A DNA stretch of 64,000 bases. It comes from an uncultured bacterium. GTDB lineage: Bacteria > Cyanobacteriota > Vampirovibrionia > Gastranaerophilales > Gastranaerophilaceae. The DNA lies in the NCBI GenBank assembly GCA_949300485.1, contig CASGEL010000002.1, positions 124,001 through 188,000 on the forward strand. The letters are read 5' to 3'. Made by a program: the position numbers and the translations under genes. The notes beneath the pieces were generated by a model that worked only from the letters and a program-made list of their open reading frames with translations, had not been told where the DNA came from and searched no databases. Positions 27,975-35,848 of this stretch are shown piece by piece; within the stretch, counting starts at the first letter, position 1; each line of letters begins with the position of its first letter.

Positions 27975-28295
27975 CTATATATCTGTTTTATGTAAAGATT
28001 GTTCTGTCAAATGCACCCATTTTGCATGATTATAGTTTTCATAACTTTTGGCAAATTCCAATAACGCATTAACCAATACTCTGCCGCTATCTGATTTTCC
28101 GACTATCAAATAATCACCGTTAGAATTTTCACAAAATAAAATTTCTTTATGCACAATTTTATCTACGTTAGTTTTCGGATTTTTATTTATAACTGATTTT
28201 AACCAAACATGCAAAAGCTTTAGAGGTGTTGTTTTCCTCATCAAAAGTTCTTCATTATGCTGTTGTAAAAATTTTGCATATTCAGAAAGTATCAT
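27975..28295 (-). CDS. Conserved-looking small protein of unknown function
   Basis: A 106-residue soluble protein with no recognised family. It begins MILSEYAKFLQQHNEELLMR, has a basic middle (KLLHVWLKSVINKNPKTNVD) and a predicted mixed alpha/beta C-terminus (EILFCENSNGDYLIVGKSDSGRVLVNALLEFAKSY). AAGGA lies 7 bases before ATG 28295. It starts 42 bases after the comF stop and may share its transcript. A decayed partial copy appears at 27435-27492. Confidence 0.6.
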   Translation of the reverse strand: MILSEYAKFLQQHNEELLMRKTTPLKLLHVWLKSVINKNPKTNVDKIVHKEILFCENSNGDYLIVGKSDSGRVLVNALLEFAKSYENYNHAKWVHLTEQSLHKTDI

Positions 28296-28337
28296 ATTAT
28301 ATCCTTACCAGCTATTTTTCTGTTCTAAATAGATATA

Positions 28338-28988
28338 TTACCCATCCCATGGAGTTGTAGTTGCAAAACAAGTTATATCATAAATACCTGAATTATTGAA
28401 CTCATTTATCATCTCTTCAAAAGTTGAACCTGTTGTACAAATGTCATCGATAATAAGAAGCTTTTTGCCTTGAATATACTTATCTTTATCGACTTCAAAT
28501 GCTTTAGATAAATTCAACATTCGCTGTGATTTATTTAATTTGTATTGAGGTTTTGTATCCTTGACTCTTTTTATAAGATTCAAATTCACCTCAAACCCTG
28601 ATAATTTTGAAAATTCTTCTGCGACAAGCTCCATATGATTGTATTTTCTTTTTTTCTTACGTTTTGGGAAAATAGGAACAGGAATAATTTGAAAATCGCC
28701 ATCTAATCCAAGTTTCTGCCAATACTCCCACATAAATTTTGCCTGATAAAAAGCTAAATCTTTTTGACCATGATATTTTAAACCTCTTATCATTTTTTGA
28801 AGATTTTTTGAATAAACCCCTGCACAATATATTGAAACATTCCTATATTTCCGATTTATCCCGACAGGAAAATAATCTAAATCTTCAAAACATTTAGAAC
28901 ACATTTTCACTGATTCTATAGAACTTTTACAAAAATAACATTTCTTTTTATAAATCCAGTCTAATAATCCCAACAAGAAATCTTTCAT
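28338..28988 (-). CDS. comF: ComF-family phosphoribosyltransferase-like competence protein
   Basis: A 216-residue ComF/GntX-type protein. An N-terminal zinc finger (C17, C20, C30, C33: KKCYFCKSS...KMCSKCFEDL) is followed by a phosphoribosyltransferase fold with IIPVPIFPKRKKKRKYNHMELVAEEF and the PRPP loop LLIIDDICTTGSTFEEM near 173-189. ComF assists DNA uptake during transformation, consistent with dprA in the same window. No ribosome site is present; a TATGC-TAATCT element ends 6 bases before ATG 28988, so the mRNA is probably leaderless. It is divergent from the hydrolase operon. Confidence 0.85.
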   Translation of the reverse strand: MKDFLLGLLDWIYKKKCYFCKSSIESVKMCSKCFEDLDYFPVGINRKYRNVSIYCAGVYSKNLQKMIRGLKYHGQKDLAFYQAKFMWEYWQKLGLDGDFQIIPVPIFPKRKKKRKYNHMELVAEEFSKLSGFEVNLNLIKRVKDTKPQYKLNKSQRMLNLSKAFEVDKDKYIQGKKLLIIDDICTTGSTFEEMINEFNNSGIYDITCFATTTPWDG

Positions 28989-28994
28989 ATATAA

Positions 28995-29005
28995 AGATTA
29001 GCATA
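28995..29005 (-). promoter_or_regulatory. Extended -10 promoter of comF, predicted leaderless
   Basis: The minus strand reads TATGC-TAATCT, then six bases, then the comF ATG. No Shine-Dalgarno sequence can be placed. It is back-to-back with the promoter at 29046. Confidence 0.5.
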
Positions 29006-29045
29006 TAATTAAAGGAATGTAAAAATTTGGTTAGATACTATATCT

Positions 29046-29056
29046 TGTGCTAATAT
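29046..29056 (+). promoter_or_regulatory. Extended -10 promoter of the secreted hydrolase gene
   Basis: TGTGC-TAATAT ends 8 bases before ATG 29065, with no ribosome site between. Same motif class as the comF element on the opposite strand 40 bases away. Confidence 0.45.
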
Positions 29057-29064
29057 TTTATATT

Positions 29065-30255
29065 ATGAAAAAGATTTTATTTACAATAATAACACTATGT
29101 CTGTTACAATCAGCAGTACCCGCTCAAACTACAAATCTGACATTTTTATATATTAATGGCTCTAACAATAATGATACAAAAATGAAAGATTGGTATATCA
29201 ATGGAGTAAAAAAACTCCATCCTGTTATGAAAGAAAAATTTGAACAAAATCCCGAAATAAAACAATGGGCAGAAAAAAATAATTTAATAATTGAGGAAGA
29301 CCCACAAATATTTTTCTGGGGATATGACAGCAAAACAGATTTAGATTTTGTGAAAGACAGACTCAATATTTCAAAAGCAATAAGTTCTATTCTTGCCTAT
29401 GAAATACGAAGCTTACTAACTCAATTCTTACATGATGCAATATGGGTGCAAAAAACACATAATATGCTCCCCATTTTAGATAATTTGAATGACAGAATAA
29501 AAGAACAGGCCGACAAAGGTCAAAATGTCATACTTTACGGCTATTCAGCAGGAAGTTTTGTAACTTACCAATATATGCTGTATAAACTTCCTTACATAAA
29601 ATTTGACAAACTCTTTGCATCATTAAATGCCGATAATGACGTAATGCAAATGATAAAAGAACACCCTCAAAAAGATACCTGCCTTTCTGCATTATCTTCA
29701 GAAAAAGGAAATGTGGGTGTCATAACAAACCAAGGACACCTTGTTTTAAACCAAGACAAAGAACAACTGATAAACAATTATCTTAATATGAATGATATGA
29801 CAGACAAATACTGTGCGCCAAAGGGATATGTCAGAGGTATCGTCAATTTTGCAAGCCCTATCCCCCTATTCTACTCTGATATGGCAGACCCTAATTATGA
29901 AATGACCTTCTATAATAAATATTTATTTAAATACATCGTTGAAAACGGTATCTATTTTCTAACCGTAAACTTTAGAGAAGACCCTCTTGGATTCCCCTCA
30001 AGCAGAAACCTTACAATTAAACAAATCGAAGATCTTGCAGGTATAAAATTTGAAAATCCTACAGGAGTTGTGTATGATAATTCCGGAGTCTGGTCAAAAC
30101 GCCCAGCCATATTTGCTCATACCTCATACTGGTCAGCAAGGGGAACTTTTGCAAAAAGTGTTGTAAAAAGCTTTGTAGAAGGAACAAAATTCTATTATGG
30201 TCAAGATTATCAAGAAAAAATAGACAACAAAAATACCAATTCAGAGGAGATATGA
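29065..30255 (+). CDS. Secreted alpha/beta-hydrolase-like protein
   Basis: A 396-residue protein with a Sec signal peptide (KKILFTIITLCLLQSAVPAQ). An alpha/beta-hydrolase nucleophile elbow is visible in NVILYGYSAGSFVTYQYM (G-Y-S-A-G), and LTFLYINGSNNND near the mature N-terminus resembles the oxyanion-side strand. A later HTSYW may hold the catalytic His. This suggests a serine lipase or esterase acting outside the inner membrane; the exact family is not recognised. ATG 29065 is chosen over the in-frame GTG 29047 because the latter would spoil the signal peptide. First of a four-gene coupled operon; its stop overlaps the next start. Confidence 0.65.
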   Translation: MKKILFTIITLCLLQSAVPAQTTNLTFLYINGSNNNDTKMKDWYINGVKKLHPVMKEKFEQNPEIKQWAEKNNLIIEEDPQIFFWGYDSKTDLDFVKDRLNISKAISSILAYEIRSLLTQFLHDAIWVQKTHNMLPILDNLNDRIKEQADKGQNVILYGYSAGSFVTYQYMLYKLPYIKFDKLFASLNADNDVMQMIKEHPQKDTCLSALSSEKGNVGVITNQGHLVLNQDKEQLINNYLNMNDMTDKYCAPKGYVRGIVNFASPIPLFYSDMADPNYEMTFYNKYLFKYIVENGIYFLTVNFREDPLGFPSSRNLTIKQIEDLAGIKFENPTGVVYDNSGVWSKRPAIFAHTSYWSARGTFAKSVVKSFVEGTKFYYGQDYQEKIDNKNTNSEEI

Positions 30256-30848
30256 TGACACAAACACAAAAAACATTCTTATTTGATCCGGGGTTTGCCC
30301 AACATACGACCATCTTGTCTATGAACACAGAATATATTTACGCAGGGATAAATCAATTTAAAAATTTCGGACAAAAAAAGATGAAATATAAAATGCTTTA
30401 TCCACAAATAATAAAAATGGTTGAAAATAATGTAGGTTTCTGCCTTGGAAGCCTACTATGGGCTGTTTATATTAAATCTCATAAAAATGCAACTATTGAA
30501 GGTAATCCTTGTCTTGGTGACACCTATAATGAAGAAGAGTCCGTTGCAGAAGTCGATTTTTCAATTCAATATTTTACTCAACTTCAAAAAGATGCAAAAT
30601 ATTATCTTGGAATAAAGTACGAAATAAATCCATTGTATATTGAAATTTTAGAGCTCTATAAAAGTTTTTTAATCTTAAATAAAAATTTTGTAGAAACTAA
30701 AACTTCTGAAGATCTTCTCCTACCGGATGGAATTACAATTCCACCACAAAAAGGACTGGAAGATATTTACAACAAAATACATGAAGTAATTAAATCCGGA
30801 AATTTGATAGATTTAACAGAAATTTTTAATCAGATTAAAAAAGGATAA
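30255..30848 (+). CDS. Protein of unknown function in the nagZ operon
   Basis: A 197-residue soluble protein with no recognised family. Features visible are an aromatic and lysine-rich first half (NQFKNFGQKKMKYKMLYPQI), NVGFCLGSLLWAVYIKSHKN, and a mostly helical second half (YIEILELYKSFLILNKNF, LEDIYNKIHEVIKS). No signal peptide is seen. Two ATGs overlap the upstream TGA; the second, at 30255, sits 5 bases after GAGGAG and is preferred. It ends one base before nagZ, so the set is translationally coupled. Confidence 0.6.
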   Translation: MTQTQKTFLFDPGFAQHTTILSMNTEYIYAGINQFKNFGQKKMKYKMLYPQIIKMVENNVGFCLGSLLWAVYIKSHKNATIEGNPCLGDTYNEEESVAEVDFSIQYFTQLQKDAKYYLGIKYEINPLYIEILELYKSFLILNKNFVETKTSEDLLLPDGITIPPQKGLEDIYNKIHEVIKSGNLIDLTEIFNQIKKG

Positions 30849-30849
30849 A

Positions 30850-31854
30850 ATGATAAAACTTAGAGATAAATTATATCAAATGTTTATTTTGGGCACTGAA
30901 GGAGGAGGCTATAAAAAAGCTCTACAACTTGGGCTTGGTGGTATTATATTTTTTACAAATGACATACAATCGATTGACCAATTTAAAACTCTAATAAAAA
31001 AAATAAAAGAGAATAGCCTTATACCACCATTTTTATCAATAGATCAAGAAGGCGGAAGAGTCGAAAGAACTGAAAATATTCACCATGGGAAAAAGTATCT
31101 TTCAGCAAAATACGCTTTTGAAAAAGGTACAGATTATTTATCAAATCAAACTCAAGAAATTGCAGAAGAACTAAACGATTTTGGAATTAATTTAAATTTT
31201 GCGCCATGTATTGACACCAATACAAACCCAAATAATCCGATAATCGGCGAAAGAGCATTTTCTTCCGAGCCTGATGAAGTAATTATCGGAGAAAAAATAG
31301 TATCAAATATCTACAAAAACAATAGAATAATTCCCTGTATTAAGCATTTTCCAGGCCATGGCGACACAAATACCGATAGTCATTTAACTCTACCAGAAAT
31401 TAAAATGCCACTTGATGAAATGGAAAAAACTCATATAAAACCATTCAAAGCAGCCATTGAAAATGGTGCAGATTTGATTATGATTGCACATATGCACTGT
31501 GAATGTTTTGATAAAGAAACAATCCCTACATCTCTAAGTAAAAATACCATTGACTACCTAAGAAATACACTTAATTATAATGGTGTAATTATTTCTGATG
31601 ATATGATAATGAAAGGAGTAAGGTCTTTTGGAGAAACTCAAGCTGCGATTATGGCAATTAATGCAGGAATAAATATGTTAATCTACAGAAATTCTGATCA
31701 AAATATAATTAACATAATTGAAAATATTTACCAAAAAGCTATAATTGATAAAGAATTACAAAATAAAATAAATATATCGTATGAAAAAATTATAAAATTA
31801 AAAACAAAATACTTAATACTAAACCAAGGAGTAGAACTTGATGCAATTAAATAA
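30850..31854 (+). CDS. nagZ: Beta-N-acetylhexosaminidase NagZ (GH3)
   Basis: A 334-residue glycoside hydrolase family 3 enzyme. LSIDQEGGRVERT is near 62, the signature KHFPGHGDTNTDSH (165-178) carries the catalytic Asp-His pair, and VIISDDMIMKG (247-256) holds the nucleophile aspartate. There is no signal peptide, matching cytoplasmic NagZ, which removes GlcNAc from muropeptides during peptidoglycan recycling. ATG 30850 is one base after the previous stop codon. The stop overlaps the next gene by 14 bases. The neighbours are not classical recycling genes, so a modified role is possible. Confidence 0.92.
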   Translation: MIKLRDKLYQMFILGTEGGGYKKALQLGLGGIIFFTNDIQSIDQFKTLIKKIKENSLIPPFLSIDQEGGRVERTENIHHGKKYLSAKYAFEKGTDYLSNQTQEIAEELNDFGINLNFAPCIDTNTNPNNPIIGERAFSSEPDEVIIGEKIVSNIYKNNRIIPCIKHFPGHGDTNTDSHLTLPEIKMPLDEMEKTHIKPFKAAIENGADLIMIAHMHCECFDKETIPTSLSKNTIDYLRNTLNYNGVIISDDMIMKGVRSFGETQAAIMAINAGINMLIYRNSDQNIINIIENIYQKAIIDKELQNKINISYEKIIKLKTKYLILNQGVELDAIK

Positions 31855-32425
31855 ATTTGAAAAAATTACAATTATTGTTGTAATATTTTTAGTTATTGGA
31901 GCTATCATATCTATAGCAACAAAATCATACATCCCTAAGAGTGAAACAAAGCCTATATTCTATACAATAAAAAATCAAAATGATTATGAATTACCTGAAT
32001 ATACAAAAGATATATCAACAAAATATCAGGTATATCCAGACTTATACAACTCAGATGAGAAACTTTTTGTATATGGAATTGAACCTACATCTGATGATCC
32101 TTTATATAACCTTGAATTCCACAAAAAAATGGAAAAGGCATATAAAAAAGCTCATCTAGCTTATAAATACGTTACGTATACTGATTGGGAAGATGAAAAA
32201 TTAGCCATCATTGTTCGGAACAGAAACTACATAAATCAAGATTCATGTTCAAACGAAAACAATATAGGAGATAAGATAGAAAATCTTATAGATACTTCCG
32301 AAAACTGTTTTAGAAAAGCTTGTATTATAGATTCCCAGAACAATAAATATACTCTCATGAGCCGAAATGTTGACTTTATTATACAAGTTCTAAAAGAACA
32401 CAATCCTCAAAAAGTAAATAATTAA
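31841..32425 (+). CDS. Membrane-anchored protein of unknown function
   Basis: A 194-residue protein with one N-terminal membrane segment (ITIIVVIFLVIGAIISIA) and an extracytoplasmic domain that has several cysteines (DSCSNENN, ENCFRKACII). No family was recognised. The ORF also opens with a TTG at 31838, but ATG 31841 lies 9 bases from GGAG and is preferred. It overlaps the end of nagZ by 14 bases and closes the four-gene operon. glyA follows with its own promoter. Confidence 0.6.
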   Translation: MQLNKFEKITIIVVIFLVIGAIISIATKSYIPKSETKPIFYTIKNQNDYELPEYTKDISTKYQVYPDLYNSDEKLFVYGIEPTSDDPLYNLEFHKKMEKAYKKAHLAYKYVTYTDWEDEKLAIIVRNRNYINQDSCSNENNIGDKIENLIDTSENCFRKACIIDSQNNKYTLMSRNVDFIIQVLKEHNPQKVNN

Positions 32426-32430
32426 TAAAC

Positions 32431-32458
32431 TTGCGTAAATCAGTTTTAAAAGTATAAT
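32431..32458 (+). promoter_or_regulatory. Putative glyA promoter
   Basis: TATAAT at 32453-32458 with TTGCGT (32431-32436) 16 bases upstream. The leader of about 15 bases contains the GGGAGAG ribosome site for ATG 32480. Confidence 0.5.
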
Positions 32459-32479
32459 AGATTAAAAAAGGGAGAGTGT

Positions 32480-33718
32480 ATGAATTTGGAACATCTAAAA
32501 AAAACTGATCCGCTTATTGCTGAACAAATCGAACTGGAATTACAAAGACAGCAGGAAACAATAGAACTTATCGCAAGTGAAAATTGTACATCATTAGCCG
32601 TTATGGAAGCATGCGGAAGTGTATTAACAAATAAGTATGCTGAAGGAAAACCTCATAAACGCTATTATAACGGTTGCGAGCATATAGATATTATTGAAGA
32701 AACCGCACAAAAAAGAGCATGTGAATTATTCCATATGGATCATGCCAATGTGCAGCCACACAGCGGAGCACAAGCAAATATGGCAGTATTTATGGCTACG
32801 ATGAAACCTGGCGACAGAGTTTTAAGTATGGATCTATCAAATGGAGGACATCTGTCACATGGATCTCCTGTCAATTTTTCAGGTTTATATTATAATGTAA
32901 AAAGTTACGGTATCAATGATAACGGAGAAATCGATTATGATAACGTAAGGCAAATGGCTCTCGAACATAAACCTAAATTAATAATTTGCGGAGCAAGCAA
33001 TTATTCCAAAATTATTGATTTTAAAAAGTTTAAAGAAATTGCCGAAGAAGCAGGTGCCTTACTGTTAGCAGATATTGCTCATATTGCAGGACTTGTTGCA
33101 GCCGGGGTACATCCATCACCTGCACCTTACTGTGATTTTGTAACCACCACTACGCATAAATCTTTAAGAGGCCCAAGAGGCGGCATAATTATGTGTAAAG
33201 AACAATATGCAAAAGATATTGATAAAGCTGTATTTCCTGGACTTCAAGGAGGTCCGCTAGAACATATTATAGCAGGAAAAGCAGTTGCATTATTGGAAGC
33301 TTCAAAACCGGAATTTGTTGAATATGCAAAACAAATTGTAAAAAATGCAAAAGCCTTGGCTCAAGGCCTGATGGATGAAGGTATGGATATTGTCGGCGGA
33401 ATGACTGAAAATCATCTTATGACATTAGATTTAAGGAAAACAGGCAAAACCGGAAAAGATATGGCAAACGTATTGGAAACTGTCGGAATAACGGCAAATA
33501 AAAATACCGTACCAAATGATCCTCAAAGCCCGTTTGTTACAAGTGGAATAAGACTAGGCACACCTGCAGTTACAACAAGAGGATTTAAAGAAGAAGACAT
33601 GACTGAAGTTGCAAAAATTATTGCATCTGCAGTATTTTCATCAGATAATACGATTGCACTGCAAAATCTAAGAGAACGATCTTTAAAATTATGCAGAAAA
33701 TATCCTCTATATAGTTAA
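32480..33718 (+). CDS. glyA: Serine hydroxymethyltransferase
   Basis: A 412-residue PLP enzyme that interconverts serine and glycine while charging tetrahydrofolate with a one-carbon unit. The PLP lysine is Lys227 in [14 protein letters not shown]. Other family motifs are LIASENCTS near 30, [18 protein letters not shown] near 53, and [12 protein letters not shown]. The length is normal. A GGGAGAG site precedes ATG 32480. It is linked functionally to the 5-formyl-THF cyclo-ligase at 46.6-47 kb. The glycosyltransferase-like gene follows after 22 bases with its own AAGGAG site. Confidence 0.96.
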   Translation: MNLEHLKKTDPLIAEQIELELQRQQETIELIASENCTSLAVMEACGSVLTNKYAEGKPHKRYYNGCEHIDIIEETAQKRACELFHMDHANVQPHSGAQANMAVFMATMKPGDRVLSMDLSNGGHLSHGSPVNFSGLYYNVKSYGINDNGEIDYDNVRQMALEHKPKLIICGASNYSKIIDFKKFKEIAEEAGALLLADIAHIAGLVAAGVHPSPAPYCDFVTTTTHKSLRGPRGGIIMCKEQYAKDIDKAVFPGLQGGPLEHIIAGKAVALLEASKPEFVEYAKQIVKNAKALAQGLMDEGMDIVGGMTENHLMTLDLRKTGKTGKDMANVLETVGITANKNTVPNDPQSPFVTSGIRLGTPAVTTRGFKEEDMTEVAKIIASAVFSSDNTIALQNLRERSLKLCRKYPLYS

Positions 33719-33740
33719 ATAATAGACAAGGAGCAGAATT

Positions 33741-34778
33741 ATAATTATTAAATTAGCACACTCACATATAATTGGAACAATAATAGCCTATATATTTGGG
33801 GTATTTATAGTTCCGATGGTTATAAATTTTTCCAAAAAAGAAGGTCTTGTGGATGTTCCAAATGAAAGAAAAATCCATACAAAGCCAATTTCTCGTCTTG
33901 GAGGAATAGCTGTTTGGGCAAGTACTATGCTTACCTTTTTGTGCCTTGTACTATTAAGTTATTACCCTTATGGAAAATTAATGTCCGGAATCCTTTTAGG
34001 AAGCTCTTTAATGTTTTTATTAGGGTTAATTGACGATGTATACGGGCTTAGTGCGAAATTCAAATTACTTATACAATTGTCAATCGCAACTATTGTTTAT
34101 TTACTCGGAGTACAAATAAACAGTGTGCCGTTTTTTGGAGGATTTGATTTAGGATGGTTGTCTTATCCTATAACACTGCTATGGATTGTCGGGATATCAA
34201 ATGCTGTTAATTTTATTGACGGTGTTGACGGACTTGCAGGCTCTGTAGTTACCGTAAACTCCATTACTCTTGCGATTTTGGCAATTACATTAAGTCCGCC
34301 AAATCCTATCAGCGCTTTAATCGGCTTCATTCTTGCAGGTTCAATGCTTGCATTTTTAACTTTTAACTTTAATCCGGCTAAAATCTTTATGGGTGACAGC
34401 GGTTCATTATTTTCAGGATTTATACTTGCAACAATTTCTATAACAGGAGTTATGAAAGTTGCAACATTAGCAATCTTACTTCCGTTTGTAGTACTTGCAG
34501 TGCCTATTATTGACATTACCTATGCAAGCTTAAGAAGAATTGCTAAAGGTCAATCTCCGTTTGTTGCAGATGCCGAACATATTCACCACAAACTACTTCA
34601 TGCAGGATTTTCTCAGAAAAAAACTGTTGTAATTATAACGTCTGTAGCCATATTATCCGGCGGACTGGCTTGTTTATTTGCAAGTCATAATGCAATAAAA
34701 TACTACTTTTTCCTTATAATTGCAGTTGTTGCAATTATGTTATTTTTAAATTTGATTAGAGTCTTGACAAAAAAATAA
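33741..34778 (+). CDS. WecA/TagO-like undecaprenyl-phosphate N-acetylhexosamine-1-phosphate transferase, non-AUG start
   Basis: A polyprenyl-phosphate sugar-phosphate transferase with about ten membrane segments. It starts a surface polysaccharide by moving GlcNAc-1-P to undecaprenyl phosphate. Motifs: VDVPNERKIHTKPISRLGG, the Asp-rich LGLIDDVYGLSAKFK, NAVNFIDGVDGLAGSV, FNFNPAKIFMGDSGSLF and HIHHKLLHAGFSQKK. The first ATG (33816) would delete the first membrane segment. The frame is open upstream to a stop at 33723 and encodes IIKLAHSHIIGTIIAYIFGV, a typical N-terminus, with no ATG, GTG or TTG. AAGGAG at 33728-33733 is 7 bases from an ATA (33741) and 10 from an ATT (33744), so initiation on ATA or ATT is proposed. 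Confidence 0.85.
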   Translation: MIIKLAHSHIIGTIIAYIFGVFIVPMVINFSKKEGLVDVPNERKIHTKPISRLGGIAVWASTMLTFLCLVLLSYYPYGKLMSGILLGSSLMFLLGLIDDVYGLSAKFKLLIQLSIATIVYLLGVQINSVPFFGGFDLGWLSYPITLLWIVGISNAVNFIDGVDGLAGSVVTVNSITLAILAITLSPPNPISALIGFILAGSMLAFLTFNFNPAKIFMGDSGSLFSGFILATISITGVMKVATLAILLPFVVLAVPIIDITYASLRRIAKGQSPFVADAEHIHHKLLHAGFSQKKTVVIITSVAILSGGLACLFASHNAIKYYFFLIIAVVAIMLFLNLIRVLTKK

Positions 34779-34792
34779 GTTTAATTTATAAT
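34764..34792 (+). promoter_or_regulatory. Perfect consensus sigma-70 promoter (TTGACA-17-TATAAT)
   Basis: TTGACA at 34764-34769 and TATAAT at 34787-34792 with a 17-base spacer, partly inside the end of the previous gene. Transcription would start near 34799 and give a ~145-base leader before ATG 34944. It is the only exact match to the full consensus that I found in the window. Confidence 0.8.
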
Positions 34793-34943
34793 GTAGGACA
34801 TAAAAATTTAGGATTTGATTACTCAGTTTTATGCAGAGTTTTTCGTCTGAATAAAATAATTAAGTGCAGATTCTAACATAGAGTTAAGTAACTAAGCATC
34901 AAGCTTAATTAGACATCGTATTGTAACCAGATAAGGATAAAAT

Positions 34944-35492
34944 ATGAAAACAGAAGCAATACAAAGACACGATCAAAGACGAACTGTTTTAGGGCCTGTA
35001 GGAATAGGCGCAGCATCAGGCGCTGTAGGCGGATATGTACTTAAATATGCATACCCGATCACTGCAGATGAAAAAAATACTGATGAATACGTCAAAGTAA
35101 TGAATAAAATCAATAAACAAAAAACTGAGTATAATTTTAGAACAGAAAAATATATTGATTCTATCAAAGCTAAACCAAAAACATCTTTAGCCGAAGATGA
35201 ATTTGTTAAAATGTTTGACGGAATGAAAGAAGGCGACCATGTAGGTGCAGCAAAAATACGCAAAGCAATAACAAATCTTCAAAATAAAAAACCGGCTGAA
35301 GTTTTAGAATTCAAAAGAATATGTAAAGCATCATCAGAAATTGCCGATCAAACTGCAAAACAATGTATTAATGCATATAATCTTGTAACAAAACATATAA
35401 GACCTACATCCTTCTTCCTGATAACAGGAGCGGTTGTTGGAGCAATTATAGCATTAGTAAATGATATTCTAAAAACAGACGTTAAAAAATAA
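34944..35492 (+). CDS. Glycine-zipper membrane protein of unknown function
   Basis: A 182-residue protein with a glycine/alanine-rich hydrophobic segment near the N-terminus (LGPVGIGAASGAVGGYVLKY, 16-35), a long charged helical middle, and a C-terminal hydrophobic segment (FFLITGAVVGAIIALVNDIL). No family is recognised. KNTDEYVK at 44-51 matches a motif in the 129-residue protein at 27.6 kb. AAGGA precedes the ATG. Expression should be high given the perfect promoter, and the 145-base leader is unusual for this window. A terminator follows. Confidence 0.7.
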   Translation: MKTEAIQRHDQRRTVLGPVGIGAASGAVGGYVLKYAYPITADEKNTDEYVKVMNKINKQKTEYNFRTEKYIDSIKAKPKTSLAEDEFVKMFDGMKEGDHVGAAKIRKAITNLQNKKPAEVLEFKRICKASSEIADQTAKQCINAYNLVTKHIRPTSFFLITGAVVGAIIALVNDILKTDVKK

Positions 35493-35528
35493 TAACTGTA
35501 TTTATATTAATTGAGTCTAATATAAATG

Positions 35529-35556
35529 AAGACAGGATACCCTGTCTTTTCTTTTT
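35529..35556 (+). terminator. Rho-independent terminator
   Basis: AAGACAGG-ATAC-CCTGTCTT forms a perfect 8-bp stem followed by TTCTTTTT. It ends the glycine-zipper protein transcript. The T-run abuts the stop codon of the convergent small gene. Confidence 0.9.
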
Positions 35557-35743
35557 AGAGCGAAACTTTATCAAATTCACTTTGATAACCATACTGAGAA
35601 AACAATTTTACCCGATTTTCAGCCATACACTCATAAGCTTTTCGTTCATATTCTTCAATCTGATGTTCTAATTCTCTATCTTGTTTTGGGAATAATTTAA
35701 ACAATTGCTTTAAATCAAATAAGCAAAAACTAATTTCTGGCAT
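35555..35743 (-). CDS. Small hypothetical protein
   Basis: A 62-residue charged protein, MPEISFCLFDLKQLFKLFPK then a helical stretch (QDRELEHQIEEYERKAYECM) and a short tail. No family is recognised. ATG 35743 lies 10 bases from GAGG; an in-frame GTG at 35749 is a less well spaced alternative. The stop codon touches the terminator of the convergent gene. It may be a real small gene, judging by the ribosome site and the coherent helical pattern, but support is limited. Confidence 0.45.
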   Translation of the reverse strand: MPEISFCLFDLKQLFKLFPKQDRELEHQIEEYERKAYECMAENRVKLFSQYGYQSEFDKVSL

Positions 35744-35848
35744 AATCACATATCCTCATATATACTTCACATATATATAAAAAATTTTAAAAAGAAAAAA
35801 TTGCAGGAAAGTTGTAAAATATGAAATTATGTAAAGTTTATATATGTT

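Noticed and set aside
34163-34516. A 117-codon minus-strand frame inside the WecA/TagO-like gene
   Set aside because: Antisense to conserved transferase motifs; no start signals.
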